A model generated the notes under the pieces. The model ran no database searches, was not told the DNA's origin, and saw only the letters and a program-made list of their open reading frames with translations. Both the position numbers and the translations under genes were made by a program. This document shows positions 1 to 9,533 of a stretch of DNA of 64,000 bases, piece by piece. Position 1 is the first letter of the stretch; each line of letters opens with the position of its first letter. Origin of the DNA: Chryseobacterium geocarposphaerae (lineage in GTDB: Bacteria; Bacteroidota; Bacteroidia; Flavobacteriales; Weeksellaceae). Location: assembly GCF_002797535.1 (NCBI RefSeq), contig NZ_PGFD01000002.1:1-64000 (forward strand), written 5' to 3'.

Positions 1-142
1 CAAAATTTTTTAACTCCCACAACTTTTATTTCTAAAAGTTTCTGATTGTTTTTCCCGTATCTCCTAAAGTGATTTTATTAATCTTTATGCTTATCCAAAA
101 GCTCTTCTGCGCTTACCTACTCACCTCTCGTTTTCAGTGGGG

Positions 143-171
143 CAAAGATAGAAATTCTTTACCTTACAATC
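143..171 (-). promoter_or_regulatory. Leftward promoter (TATCTTTG -7 box)
   Basis: Read on the minus strand, TATCTTTG at 150-143 fits the Bacteroidetes -7 consensus TAnnTTTG exactly, and a TTG lies 16 bases upstream, slightly closer than usual. The leader that follows has no ATG down to position 1 and contains an 8-bp inverted repeat (AACTTTTA / TAAAAGTT) at about 22-41. This pattern suits the leader of a stable RNA operon such as rRNA, but the downstream gene is outside the window. Confidence 0.45.
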
Positions 172-423
172 CTAATTTATTTAACATAAAATTTAAATGA
201 AATTCTAATTGTGGGAAACTTTTAATTTTAAGTTATTGATATAAATATATTTAACTTTAAAATCCAGACTTATCCACAATAACAAAACCAATCAGGTCTT
301 ATTGAAATGTCTCTCTGGCTGATTTTAATGGTGGACATTCTACCTGTTTGAATACTATATATCGTGAAATTATCGTCGAGAGATCCTTGCTTTTAATTGA
401 AATGACAGCTATTGCTTATAATA

Positions 424-507
424 ATAGCCCCGATCGCAGCATTTGTTTGAGCTCATTTTCTTTTAAAAAGAAAATAGCGAGTGCGGAGAGCGGGATCAAG
501 CTTCTAA
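424..507. repeat. Palindromic intergenic element, possibly Flavo-1-like
   Basis: The element begins with TAGCCCCGATCGCAGC and ends with GCGGAGAGCGGGATCAAGC. Inside lies the hairpin CTTTTAAAAAG. Short intergenic elements with a leading GCCCCGAT and a trailing AGCGGGA are, from memory, common downstream of genes in Flavobacterium and Chryseobacterium, and may be the Rfam Flavo-1 motif. Only one copy was noticed in this window. Function is unknown; it may serve as a 3' structure or terminator. Confidence 0.45.
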
Positions 508-586
508 AAATAAAGATTGATTAAGGAATTAAGATCTATAAAACGAAAATAAAGAACTGTATAGCAGAAGCTGCATTTATTCCTAA

Positions 587-946
587 TCAGAAAAATCGTT
601 TGATAAGTGCTTTATAGGTATAGTAACCTATCAAGCATCCAATGGTATCCGCAACAATATCGAGGGTTTCCATAGATCTTCCGAGCCCCATTTCTTCCTG
701 AAAGATTTCTGTAAGGAATGCGTAAATAAGAATAATCTGAAAAAAGTAAGAAAATCTAATTCTAGGAAAGGCTGCCATGAAGCAGAAACCAAGCATTGCG
801 AATATACTTAAGTGAAGAGCTTTGTCTATGCCATTGAACATGAACCAATATTCATGATTTTCTTCTCCGGGTTTAAGGAGCATATAAGTAAGAAATGCCC
901 AATAAATGGGCAAAATCTTACTAAATATTTTTGAAATCCTATCCAA
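587..946 (-). CDS. VanZ-like family membrane protein
   Basis: Small membrane protein of about 119 residues with three to four hydrophobic segments. The conserved block with the motif around FNGIDKALHLSIFAMLG and the charged signature EIFQEE...GRSME..D.VADTIGC is typical of VanZ-like proteins, whose molecular role in flavobacteria is not known. A longer frame opens at 1003 but overlaps gcvH by 65 bases. I prefer the TTG at 946, which overlaps the gcvH stop by only 8 bases and implies translational coupling. It is probably cotranscribed with gcvH. Family call is good; start is uncertain. Confidence 0.75.
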   Translation of the reverse strand: MDRISKIFSKILPIYWAFLTYMLLKPGEENHEYWFMFNGIDKALHLSIFAMLGFCFMAAFPRIRFSYFFQIILIYAFLTEIFQEEMGLGRSMETLDIVADTIGCLIGYYTYKALIKRFF

Positions 947-1316
947 TGATAGCCTGATATTCTTCTGCAGAAAGTAATTCTGAATGATCTGCACCTTCAG
1001 CAACTTCTAATTTAATAATCCATCCATTTCCGTAAGGATCTGAATTTAATAATTCCGGCTGGTCTTCTAGGTCTGAGTTAAATTCAATAACTTTTCCAGA
1101 AATAGGCAAGAATAAGTCTGAAACTGTTTTTACAGCTTCTACACTTCCGAAAACGTCTCCGCCATTAAGCTCATCATCTACAGTATCTACATCTACGTAT
1201 ACGATATCTCCCAGCTCCCCTTGTGCGAAGTCTGTAATACCGATTGTAGCAACGTTACCTTCAATCTTAATCCATTCGTGATCTTTAGTGTACTTTAATT
1301 CTGATGGTGTGTTCAT
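939..1316 (-). CDS. gcvH: Glycine cleavage system H protein
   Basis: Carrier protein of the glycine cleavage complex; its lipoyl arm shuttles the aminomethyl group between the P, T and L proteins in the cytoplasm. At 125 residues it has the normal family length. The lipoyl-lysine motif SVEAVKTVS places the modified lysine at residue 63, and the N-terminal KYTKDHEW block is typical. It has its own promoter at 1336-1366. The gene is unlinked here to gcvP or gcvT and is followed by the VanZ-like gene with a short overlap. From memory, gcvH next to sprA is a common flavobacterial arrangement. Confidence 0.97.
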   Translation of the reverse strand: MNTPSELKYTKDHEWIKIEGNVATIGITDFAQGELGDIVYVDVDTVDDELNGGDVFGSVEAVKTVSDLFLPISGKVIEFNSDLEDQPELLNSDPYGNGWIIKLEVAEGADHSELLSAEEYQAIIG

Positions 1317-1335
1317 TTTTATTTTTTTATGCCAA

Positions 1336-1366
1336 CAAATTTATTCAAAATAGATAAATGCTCAAA
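1336..1366 (-). promoter_or_regulatory. gcvH promoter
   Basis: Minus-strand TAAATTTG at 1343-1336 matches the -7 consensus TAnnTTTG exactly. A TTTG at 1366-1363 sits 19 bases upstream as the -33 box. The start codon of gcvH is about 20 bases downstream. This is one of the clearest promoters in the window. Confidence 0.7.
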
Positions 1367-1438
1367 GGAAATAGAGAAATATTTATTGGGAAGATTAAAG
1401 TTGCTGGTTTACAGGAAAAAGCTTTAAGCTTATATCAA

Positions 1439-2314
1439 TTATTCTTCGGCAATCTTACTTTTATTCAGCAATTCATGGAATGTCTGGCAATCTAATTTTT
1501 TTGTACTGTTTTGTTTTCTTTTTATTGTGATATTGAATTTACCGAAATACATCTTTTTTAATTCAGTGTTTGGACATACCAACTTATTAATAATAAAAAC
1601 ACTTGTATTAGATGCTTTGATCCCTTTGCTTTGAGAAAATTCCGTACTGCTTTTGTTCTCAAAAAGGGAAACATATTGATATGTCATTACAAAATCATTG
1701 GTTTCTACTTTTTCCAACGTTCTACCTGAGTTTTCATAGGCTATAATTGTTGTACAAATAAGAGTTCCATTAACAATGAAATGCGCCAGTATGGAAGACC
1801 AAAGTCCAACATTCAGAACCAACCAGATTAATACCAATGCCAATCCTGCGGTTCCAATAATACTCGGATATGAAGAAACGTTTAGTAAATCGGAAAACTT
1901 GTAGTGCATTAAGCTAAATAGTAAAGCATTTATGAAGAAAGAATATTTCTGAAAATTATTTTTGGCTTTTAATTCAAACAAAATAATGAACAGTATTAAT
2001 AGAGGAATCAGAAAGTAGCTTTGCTGCATAATCACCAAAAATGCAGTTCCAAAGTAACTTATATATTTCAAATATTTTTTCCCGGTAAAAACACCCCGAA
2101 AGAAAAGTTCTTCAAAGAGAGGGGCAATTACAACACCACCAATAATCATGTCCGTCACATTATTGATATCATTAAACCTCGTTTCTCTGGAAGATGGATC
2201 TGTTATTTTAAAATGATCCAGAATAATTGCAAGAAGTGTAAAGCAAATAAATACAGGAATTCCAGTTTTTAATAAATAATTTTCTTTGTACGTTTTCTTT
2301 TTTACGATTTCCAT
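1439..2314 (-). CDS. CPBP family intramembrane metalloprotease
   Basis: Membrane protein of about 291 residues with some seven hydrophobic segments. All three CPBP (CAAX prenyl protease / bacteriocin-processing) motifs are visible: EELFFR at residues 68-73, FSLMH at 133-137 and HFIVN at 178-182, so the glutamate-histidine catalytic centre looks intact. Substrate is unknown; relatives process prenylated proteins or peptides or confer bacteriocin self-immunity. A GTG at 2350 gives a longer frame, but it lies inside a hairpin, so I chose the ATG at 2314. The gene sits between sprA and gcvH, separated from sprA by a terminator-like hairpin. Confidence 0.85.
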   Translation of the reverse strand: MEIVKKKTYKENYLLKTGIPVFICFTLLAIILDHFKITDPSSRETRFNDINNVTDMIIGGVVIAPLFEELFFRGVFTGKKYLKYISYFGTAFLVIMQQSYFLIPLLILFIILFELKAKNNFQKYSFFINALLFSLMHYKFSDLLNVSSYPSIIGTAGLALVLIWLVLNVGLWSSILAHFIVNGTLICTTIIAYENSGRTLEKVETNDFVMTYQYVSLFENKSSTEFSQSKGIKASNTSVFIINKLVCPNTELKKMYFGKFNITIKRKQNSTKKLDCQTFHELLNKSKIAEE

Positions 2315-2325
2315 GGTTTTTAGTA

Positions 2326-2355
2326 AAATAAAAAGTATACTTTGAAGCACACTTT
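2326..2355 (-). terminator. Hairpin upstream of the CPBP gene
   Basis: The minus strand reads AAAAAGTGTGC, a short loop, then GTATACTTTTT, an 11-bp stem with G-U wobbles followed by an A/T-rich run. It could weaken read-through from the sprA side, or be a 5' leader structure of the CPBP transcript. Direction of action is not certain. Confidence 0.4.
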
Positions 2356-2420
2356 TTATTGATTTTAATTAATAATATTCGATTTCAAAGGTAATGAAAG
2401 CTTCTTTTATTTTCCAAAAT

Positions 2421-2460
2421 TTCAAATAAAAACTCCCTTACTACTGAATAGAAAGGGAGT
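2421..2460 (-). terminator. Rho-independent terminator after sprA
   Basis: On the minus strand ACTCCCTTT and AAGGGAGT form a stem starting about 23 bases beyond the sprA stop, followed by a T-rich tail (TTTTTATTT). Position and tail direction fit the end of the ruvA-sprA transcript. Confidence 0.75.
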
Positions 2461-2483
2461 AATTATAATTTTGAATTTATTTT

Positions 2484-5400
2484 TTAGAAACCACCGGAAT
2501 CACCAAACGTAAAGGTTGCTGAAATCCCCGCCCGAATTGTAGATAACGGGAATGCCGTGGATATTTTATATTTTGAAGTTAATTGCTCATAGAACAATCT
2601 TAAATTCAGGTTTTCGGAAACATTATAATCTGCAGAAAGTTTAATATTCATTACTTTTTGTCCTCCTGTAACCTGAGAATCATTTAGCAGAATATTCATA
2701 ATACTTGTCTGGCCGTCTCTTAATGAAATATCTCCTCTAATATTAAGATCACTTCCTTTAGATCTGCTTCCTCTTGAATTGTCCATCCCCAATCTGAAGT
2801 TTCGAATAATATAGCCCAATCTTACTACATATTCTGTGTTGGCTTCTTCAGTAAGGGTATGGTTTACCAATCCTAAAAGTAACATTCTGTTCTTATTATA
2901 CTGCAATCCAAACTGCATATTGTTTCTCATGGTAACATCTATCCCGATAAGCGGAGAGAAAGATTCCAAGTAGGTTGCCTGAGAGAAAGTATAAGGATTG
3001 ATATAATCCCCATTTACATCTTTATTATTACCTGAAGTAGGAATATTATAATAATCGATACTTGACTGAATACCTGTTGCTGTATACGTTGCACTATAAG
3101 CATGCGAAATATCAAATTTAGAAAACTGCCCATTAATAATAGGAATATTTTTCAATCCTGAATAGGTAATTCTCCAGTTAGGTATTGGCAGTCCTGCTTT
3201 TTTAGCATTCCCGATTGCTTTCGGAGATTTCCCTTCCACAGCAGCTCTAAAGGCAGGAATTAAAACATAGGCATTTGCTATACTATGACCTTCTGTAAAG
3301 CCGTCTGCATTTAATGGGCCTCCCATTTGCTGAGAAATAGCAACCGCGTTTGCTCTAATCGCCTGATAAATTGCCGCCCCATCTTTGAATGACGTATTCA
3401 ATGCTACAACAGTATTGGAATAGGTTACAAAATCGTTTGCAAAAGCGAAATCATGATTGGCATAGGCTAAATTCTGAGGATCATTATACCCCGACTGTGA
3501 AAAGTTTCTGTTGAAAGTATGCAGAACATTAAAATCTATTCTAAAATCATTTAAAGGAACAAATTGGAGATCGGCCCTTAATTCTTTTGTTGTCATCTGA
3601 ATATAAGGATCCGTCATCAATGATGACTTACTTACCCAGCCGTTTTCTACTGCTATTCTTCTGATATCCGACTGCGATCCTAACAGGAATCCTGCAGTAG
3701 GTCCTCCCAATGTCTGTCCATATCCATACCAGTTCGGAGCAGAAAGAAGCCCAGGAATCACGGTTCCATTAGTTTCTGTATAATCAAAGTTCAGCTGTTT
3801 GAATGAAGTCATGAAGTTGGCTATACTCTGCAAAGGCGTTAGTTTGTTTTTAAACTTATAGCTTTTATATTTATATCTTTTTTTATCCCATGCTAATGTA
3901 TATACATTATTCAAAGAGTCGATTTCTCTTTTTCTTTTTTGCATTTTGGCAGAAATATTCTGGAAATATTTAAACTGGCTAAAGAATTTTGGAATGTCAG
4001 CACTTGCCTTAGCTGTGATCACATTTGTATTCTGACCAATAGATCCTAAACTTCCTTCCGGACTTGAAAGTAAAGCCGTTGATCTTGCATTCCAGTTATA
4101 AGTAAATCCGTATCCCAGTTCTGCTTCAACAAAATCCAAATAAGGGAAATACTTGAATGGCAATTGATAGCTTAACTGTACTCTATGATTATACAATACA
4201 GGTCTTCCGGCTCTGAATACATTTCCGAAAATTGAACTGTTGTCCATCGTATTTACATCAATATTATCGTTCAATGTTCTGGTAAGCGAGTTCACCTGGA
4301 GTTTCAAGGATTTTGTAAGCCCGAACTCTAACCCATACTGCCATCCAAAATAGAAGTTTCTGTTTTTAATCACATCAAAGTTACTTCCGAAGTTTCCTGA
4401 AAGAATAGATTCGATATCTCTAAATTCAAGCTCATTATAATTTCTGTCGATCTCTGTTCTGAAAGATAGCTTTGTAGGAATCGGATTAAAATTAAACTCT
4501 TTTGCCCATCTCAGGTATTTTGTTGATTTTGCGGTATCGCTGATAAGTTTATTAAAAGGTTTGATTACCCAAGGTTTGAACGTATAATTATAATCTATAT
4601 ACCCTCTGAAGTACTGTCTGTAATTCTTCTTGGTATAAATATCCCTGTAATAATCATCATTGTAAACCGCAGTCATGGAAACGTTTTCTATATCGTAGAA
4701 TTTAGGTTTCTTATTCTGGTTTACTCTTTCTTTATGCATATTCACAACACCAATGCTTCTTTGTTGCGTGTACGTTCTGGCTACTTTTTTAAGCTCTGCC
4801 TTATTCGCGGCTTTATTAAACTCAACATCGGTATCCAGCGGGTTGTATTTCGGATCTTCGATCGTCTGGGAATATGAATAGTTCAATGGGATTTTCATTC
4901 CGCTTTTCTCCGGCAACAATTTATCTACATTAATTGCAGTATTAATACTGAAAGCAGATTGTGAAGACTGGCTTCTTTCCGCCGGTTTTGAATCTATGTT
5001 TCCGAAACCTACGGAGCTGTAAGAAGCGCTTGTGTTTACCGTAGCAAAATCTCCGAGATTGAAGTTCAAGCTCGCATTTCCGGCATATCCTCCATCATTT
5101 TCAATTTCAGAAAGACGGATTTCATTTACCCAGAATACCCTTCCTTTGCTATTAATCTCTCCTCGCGGCAAGTTTCTTACCCCTATCATGATCGTTGTAA
5201 TATTTCCAAGAGAAGGCCTACCCTTTATGTAGATATCTTTATTATCATGACTAAATTGTGCATCTCTGGTTCTTACGGTTATATTATTAGGAGACTGCTT
5301 ATCTCTTCTGATTTTTGCATCTACAAAATCCTGAATTGCAAAATCCACATCATTTTCTACCGGCCAGATCTCTAAAGGAGCTGTTGCCGTATTTGCCGTA

Positions 5401-8400
5401 TATTTTACTGAAGCTTCATATTCATAATAGTTATCTGTAGCATCGCTTCCGAAACGGATAAAGAATTTTAAATTGTTATCAACTTTTGACAAAGTAGGAT
5501 CATCAAGGTTTTCGGCATGAAGGAAAAGTTTTAGCTTTTTATATCGTCTCATATCCAAGCTTGTATTCTTGAATACCCCTCTTGCTTCCTCCCGCATGTT
5601 TTTTACCTTCATATATAATGAAGCTTCGTTCTGTCTCTGAGCCCCCGCATTTCCGCTTAAAACCTGTCTGTCAATTCCCGGAGGCAAAACGTATGGAGGC
5701 TGGTTTAATCCGTTTTCTTCAATATTAACGCTACCTACCTCGAAATTATCGTTCATTGTAGAACTTCCTGCTGTACCTTCTGTAGGAGAATCTACCGTTT
5801 CACTGGCAATTTTATTCGGATATCTTCTCCAGTCGGAACGAACTAGATCCATCGTACCAAATCTTAAGGTAGATGTATTATCGAACCCTGTTAACAATAA
5901 TCTTGCGAATCTCACATTATTAAGAACAGATGCAGAATGATCTCCTTCTGTAGCCACATATTGTGAAACCGGAATTCTGAATAAATACCATTTCACATCG
6001 GATGACTGCCCATTCTGAAAATTGGCTTTTACAGTTTTTACGTCTACGATATTGTTTTGTCCTAAAGCAAGACTTGCCTGATCTAAGTTGACTTCATACT
6101 GGTTGTAATTTTCACTTTGATCTAAATTATAATCTTTATTAATGTCTTCCGCATCCGGAGTTTGTGAAGAAACTTCCAGAGAATTGCTTTTAGAGTTTCC
6201 TTCCGGACCTCTGAAATATTTATAACGTTCTACGATTGAAGCTGCCTGAGTTCCTGTAAATTTATCTGACATGTAGAATAAGAAATCATCTACAGCTGGG
6301 TCAGCTAAATTAGTCACCGGATTTATAAATGTATTTCCAAATCGAGCCGCTTCCTGATCAGATGTTAAACCATCATATCCTGCATCCTGCACCGTTCTGT
6401 CTGTACCTTCACTGGAAAATGCATATAAAACAGGAGGCTGTTTTGGTTGTATCCCCCAATTTGAACTGGTCGTAGTAGATGTTGAAGCTGGTGTCGGAAG
6501 TCCGTTCTCATACTGCATAAATCCGTCTTTCAGAATATCTTCGGACACATTTCCTAAATGTAATAATAATTTAGGTGTATTCCCTGGATTACTCAATGGT
6601 TTTCCATCCGCATAAGGATCCATCAACCAAAATTCAACATATTCGATATTAGAATTGACGAAGTTGGAAACACTGATTGGCCTCATGATTCCTCCCCATC
6701 TCTGCTGTGTAGTTTCCGAGCCCGGATTGACATTGTAAGGTCCTTTTTCCTGAGGATAATATGAAATATCAAAGGTATTGGTAAAGGTTTGCTCACCCGC
6801 TACAAAATCTCTGTTGTTATAAATTTCAGAAAGCTGCACCCTTCTCGAAGCGTGGTTGGAAACAGACTGAGCTGTTATTCCGGCAGGTGCTTTACCTCCT
6901 ACTCCCCAGAATCTAGGATCGATGCTATACCAGGACAGTAATCCCCTTCCATATCCGCCTGTAATATCATCATTTGGCGGAGCTATATTGAACGGAATCT
7001 GTGTATTTTTTTCAGGTTTTGATGCCAAGCTCCAAGCCGCAGGTTCCTTTAATGAAATTTTGGAAGTGGTTTGTTCAAAATCATCAATATAAGACTGGTT
7101 GTCTGTTCCTTTGTTAAGTCCCGGCAACAAATAGGCAGCTTCCATTTTGAAGTTCAGGTTAGAAGGAGCTTCTGTATTTACCAAAGGTATCTTATCGGTT
7201 AATCTTGTCAGGAATGGCAATTGATTGTTATACATCAAATTCACTCCCGCCATTGTATTGTTTACAGCTTCTTGTCCGTAATTTACCTTTTGGGTAAGTG
7301 GTGACTCGGAATAGTTAACAACAGTACCTCCTAAAATAAAGTTTTCACTGAATCTCCTCTCTAAATTCAATCCTAAAAATCGTTTTCTCTGCGTATTGAA
7401 TGTTAACTGATTTTCTAGAGAAATATTGATAGCCTGACCGGATTGTTTTACCTGTTCGTTGATGATGGTAACTGTTCCCAGCATGTAATCAACGGTATAG
7501 TCTACTCCTTCCGCTAACTGCACTCCATTGGCCGAAACTTTTACAGATCCTTGAGGAACGTTTACCGCGCCCAGAGAAATCCCCTGTCCGGTAGTTCCTT
7601 TATAACGGCCTTCCATTGTATACCTTTGAGACAGGTTACTGTAAGTCGCTGCCTGCTTTTGTTTGTCGTACAAGTCACTAAATACATACTGAGGATTATT
7701 ACTTCCTAAAAGGTTCTGTATATTACTTCCAAACGGCTGCACTTTGGTAAAGATAACTTTTCCGGTTTCCGGTCTTATGGTAATTCCGTTGACGAAGTCA
7801 AAAATACCATCTCCCGTTGTTCCTCCACTGTTTGACTGAAGGTCACCATTGGTATTCAAACGGTCCCAGTTCATTAATTTCAACAAGTTCGTATCCTGAA
7901 CATTGGTGTTAGGAAGATAATTTACTTTACCTCCGGTTTGTGCATCTCTGTAATAAACATTCAAGATAAATCCATCTTGACTTACCTGTGCAGCATCCAA
8001 AGCATAAATATTCTTCATCATCAGATCCCACATCGGAGATTCTACATTTACCGTAGTATTTGATTTCAGAAGCTTAGCTACCAAAACAGGGCTTTCTTCC
8101 GAAAACTCCCCTACTTTATACACCTGATTTGTTCCGTTCAGGGTATATGAATATGAAACAGCCAGCAACTGCTGGTCGTTTAGCTTTTGGTTCAATGAGA
8201 TATATCCTAGTTGTGGTTGGAAGGTATATTCGTTGGCGTTTAGCCTTCTTGCTTTTTTATTAAAAATAAACTGTTCTCCGTTACTATACGGCTGTGTACT
8301 TCCCGGAAATGTTCCGCCTTGTAAGATATCCCCATAATTCGTTCCGGGATCTCTGGTTCCCATCGCCGTAGAGATAGCATTATACAGTCCATTCTGAGAG

Positions 8401-9530
8401 TTATCCGGTGTTCCTGATGCACCTTCCCCCAGATCTCGGATTCCGACTATACTTTTTTGATAGGCAAGATTACTATTCCCTTGATCCAGCACCCAAACCT
8501 CCAATCTTGTAATGTTGATTCTGGAATTGATCTGAGGATAATTAAGCAATGCATTATCATAACCATCTAAGAAGTAATGTCCTAAAAAGTAATGCTGGTT
8601 CTCTTCATAATCTATTGCATTGATTTTAAAGGTATTCATTACTCCTCCACCTTGTACGACAATATTCCTTGCCTCACCTTGTTGTTGCGATAATACTACC
8701 GTTCCGTACGTCTTTCCTAACTGAAATTCTGTTTTCACCCCGAACAATGATTCGGACCCACGAATAAGACTGGTAGACAGCGGCATGTTCACGTTACCGA
8801 ACTCTACTCTCTTTATAATTTTATCTTCACCGCCTGCTCCTGGAGAATTTACATCTCCAAGTCCTTTAGATTGCAAATCTTTCCAGTTTCCTTTTGCCTG
8901 CCATACCAAATTCATCTTGTTTTCAAATGCAAAACCACTTTGGGTATCGTAATTGGCCTTCAACTGCAGGTTTTCACCCACTTTTCCTAAAAGTCCTAAC
9001 TGGATTCTCTGGTTGATATCAAAAGTAAAGCTGGTTCTGTTTTGTGGTAGAATCAGTGGATTATCAATCTTCTGGTATAACCCTCCAAAATCAAAAGAAG
9101 CAAATCCTGATGGAATGATTTCTATCTTATTGCTTCCGAAAATGGTTTCAAAAAGCCTGTTTCTGATGGTTAATGCAGGGATTAATCCTTTTTTTAACGC
9201 ATCACTTTTATCTTTTCTGAAAAGCAGACTGTACCGGTCAGATTTCTCTTTGTAATAAGCTTTTGATTGTGTTGCGAGCATAAATTCCTTATACTCTTCC
9301 GGAGACATCGCTGTAGGAACTCCGGTTACAATATTTCCAATCTTGGGATATACGAGATACATCCCTGTTTTTATATCATAAAATGCTTCGTATTGGGTAG
9401 GATCAGGTAATTCGTAATCCTTTTTTATAGAAATTCCTGTCGCAGGGTTTTCTTGTCCGAACGCATTTATGGAAATACACAGAAAAGACAGGAACAAGAA
9501 TATATTGAAATATTTATGAGTCGTCACCAA
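2484..9530 (-). CDS. sprA: T9SS outer-membrane translocon protein SprA/Sov
   Basis: Giant outer-membrane protein of 2348 residues that forms the protein-conducting channel of the type IX secretion system. In Flavobacterium johnsoniae the homologue is a very large single-chain beta-barrel, required for secretion and gliding. An N-terminal signal peptide (hydrophobic stretch ending near INAFGQ) is followed by many alternating beta-rich segments, a repeated set of domains with the conserved EAAYLLPGLNKG and FEQTTSKISLKEP-type blocks, and a C-terminal beta-barrel tail ending in aromatic F. Length and composition match SprA/Sov throughout with no break. It lies 3 bases after ruvA and is probably cotranscribed with it. 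The T9SS cargo gene at 20043 is a likely client. Confidence 0.96.
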   Translation of the reverse strand: MVTTHKYFNIFLFLSFLCISINAFGQENPATGISIKKDYELPDPTQYEAFYDIKTGMYLVYPKIGNIVTGVPTAMSPEEYKEFMLATQSKAYYKEKSDRYSLLFRKDKSDALKKGLIPALTIRNRLFETIFGSNKIEIIPSGFASFDFGGLYQKIDNPLILPQNRTSFTFDINQRIQLGLLGKVGENLQLKANYDTQSGFAFENKMNLVWQAKGNWKDLQSKGLGDVNSPGAGGEDKIIKRVEFGNVNMPLSTSLIRGSESLFGVKTEFQLGKTYGTVVLSQQQGEARNIVVQGGGVMNTFKINAIDYEENQHYFLGHYFLDGYDNALLNYPQINSRINITRLEVWVLDQGNSNLAYQKSIVGIRDLGEGASGTPDNSQNGLYNAISTAMGTRDPGTNYGDILQGGTFPGSTQPYSNGEQFIFNKKARRLNANEYTFQPQLGYISLNQKLNDQQLLAVSYSYTLNGTNQVYKVGEFSEESPVLVAKLLKSNTTVNVESPMWDLMMKNIYALDAAQVSQDGFILNVYYRDAQTGGKVNYLPNTNVQDTNLLKLMNWDRLNTNGDLQSNSGGTTGDGIFDFVNGITIRPETGKVIFTKVQPFGSNIQNLLGSNNPQYVFSDLYDKQKQAATYSNLSQRYTMEGRYKGTTGQGISLGAVNVPQGSVKVSANGVQLAEGVDYTVDYMLGTVTIINEQVKQSGQAINISLENQLTFNTQRKRFLGLNLERRFSENFILGGTVVNYSESPLTQKVNYGQEAVNNTMAGVNLMYNNQLPFLTRLTDKIPLVNTEAPSNLNFKMEAAYLLPGLNKGTDNQSYIDDFEQTTSKISLKEPAAWSLASKPEKNTQIPFNIAPPNDDITGGYGRGLLSWYSIDPRFWGVGGKAPAGITAQSVSNHASRRVQLSEIYNNRDFVAGEQTFTNTFDISYYPQEKGPYNVNPGSETTQQRWGGIMRPISVSNFVNSNIEYVEFWLMDPYADGKPLSNPGNTPKLLLHLGNVSEDILKDGFMQYENGLPTPASTSTTTSSNWGIQPKQPPVLYAFSSEGTDRTVQDAGYDGLTSDQEAARFGNTFINPVTNLADPAVDDFLFYMSDKFTGTQAASIVERYKYFRGPEGNSKSNSLEVSSQTPDAEDINKDYNLDQSENYNQYEVNLDQASLALGQNNIVDVKTVKANFQNGQSSDVKWYLFRIPVSQYVATEGDHSASVLNNVRFARLLLTGFDNTSTLRFGTMDLVRSDWRRYPNKIASETVDSPTEGTAGSSTMNDNFEVGSVNIEENGLNQPPYVLPPGIDRQVLSGNAGAQRQNEASLYMKVKNMREEARGVFKNTSLDMRRYKKLKLFLHAENLDDPTLSKVDNNLKFFIRFGSDATDNYYEYEASVKYTANTATAPLEIWPVENDVDFAIQDFVDAKIRRDKQSPNNITVRTRDAQFSHDNKDIYIKGRPSLGNITTIMIGVRNLPRGEINSKGRVFWVNEIRLSEIENDGGYAGNASLNFNLGDFATVNTSASYSSVGFGNIDSKPAERSQSSQSAFSINTAINVDKLLPEKSGMKIPLNYSYSQTIEDPKYNPLDTDVEFNKAANKAELKKVARTYTQQRSIGVVNMHKERVNQNKKPKFYDIENVSMTAVYNDDYYRDIYTKKNYRQYFRGYIDYNYTFKPWVIKPFNKLISDTAKSTKYLRWAKEFNFNPIPTKLSFRTEIDRNYNELEFRDIESILSGNFGSNFDVIKNRNFYFGWQYGLEFGLTKSLKLQVNSLTRTLNDNIDVNTMDNSSIFGNVFRAGRPVLYNHRVQLSYQLPFKYFPYLDFVEAELGYGFTYNWNARSTALLSSPEGSLGSIGQNTNVITAKASADIPKFFSQFKYFQNISAKMQKRKREIDSLNNVYTLAWDKKRYKYKSYKFKNKLTPLQSIANFMTSFKQLNFDYTETNGTVIPGLLSAPNWYGYGQTLGGPTAGFLLGSQSDIRRIAVENGWVSKSSLMTDPYIQMTTKELRADLQFVPLNDFRIDFNVLHTFNRNFSQSGYNDPQNLAYANHDFAFANDFVTYSNTVVALNTSFKDGAAIYQAIRANAVAISQQMGGPLNADGFTEGHSIANAYVLIPAFRAAVEGKSPKAIGNAKKAGLPIPNWRITYSGLKNIPIINGQFSKFDISHAYSATYTATGIQSSIDYYNIPTSGNNKDVNGDYINPYTFSQATYLESFSPLIGIDVTMRNNMQFGLQYNKNRMLLLGLVNHTLTEEANTEYVVRLGYIIRNFRLGMDNSRGSRSKGSDLNIRGDISLRDGQTSIMNILLNDSQVTGGQKVMNIKLSADYNVSENLNLRLFYEQLTSKYKISTAFPLSTIRAGISATFTFGDSGGF

Positions 9531-9533
9531 ATG

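Larger units (their letters stand above)
1..586. other. Intergenic region without a gene
   Basis: No convincing reading frame is present on either strand. It holds a leftward promoter near 143-170 with a leader running off the left edge, AT-rich filler from about 180 to 420, and an 84-base palindromic element at 424-507 just beyond the 3' end of the VanZ-like gene. What lies left of the window is unknown; a structured RNA operon is possible because no start codon follows the promoter within the visible 140 bases. Confidence 0.6.

Noticed and set aside
2021..2272. Plus-strand frame of 83 codons inside the CPBP gene
   Set aside because: Antisense to a well-supported gene with three conserved motifs; no similarity to a known protein.
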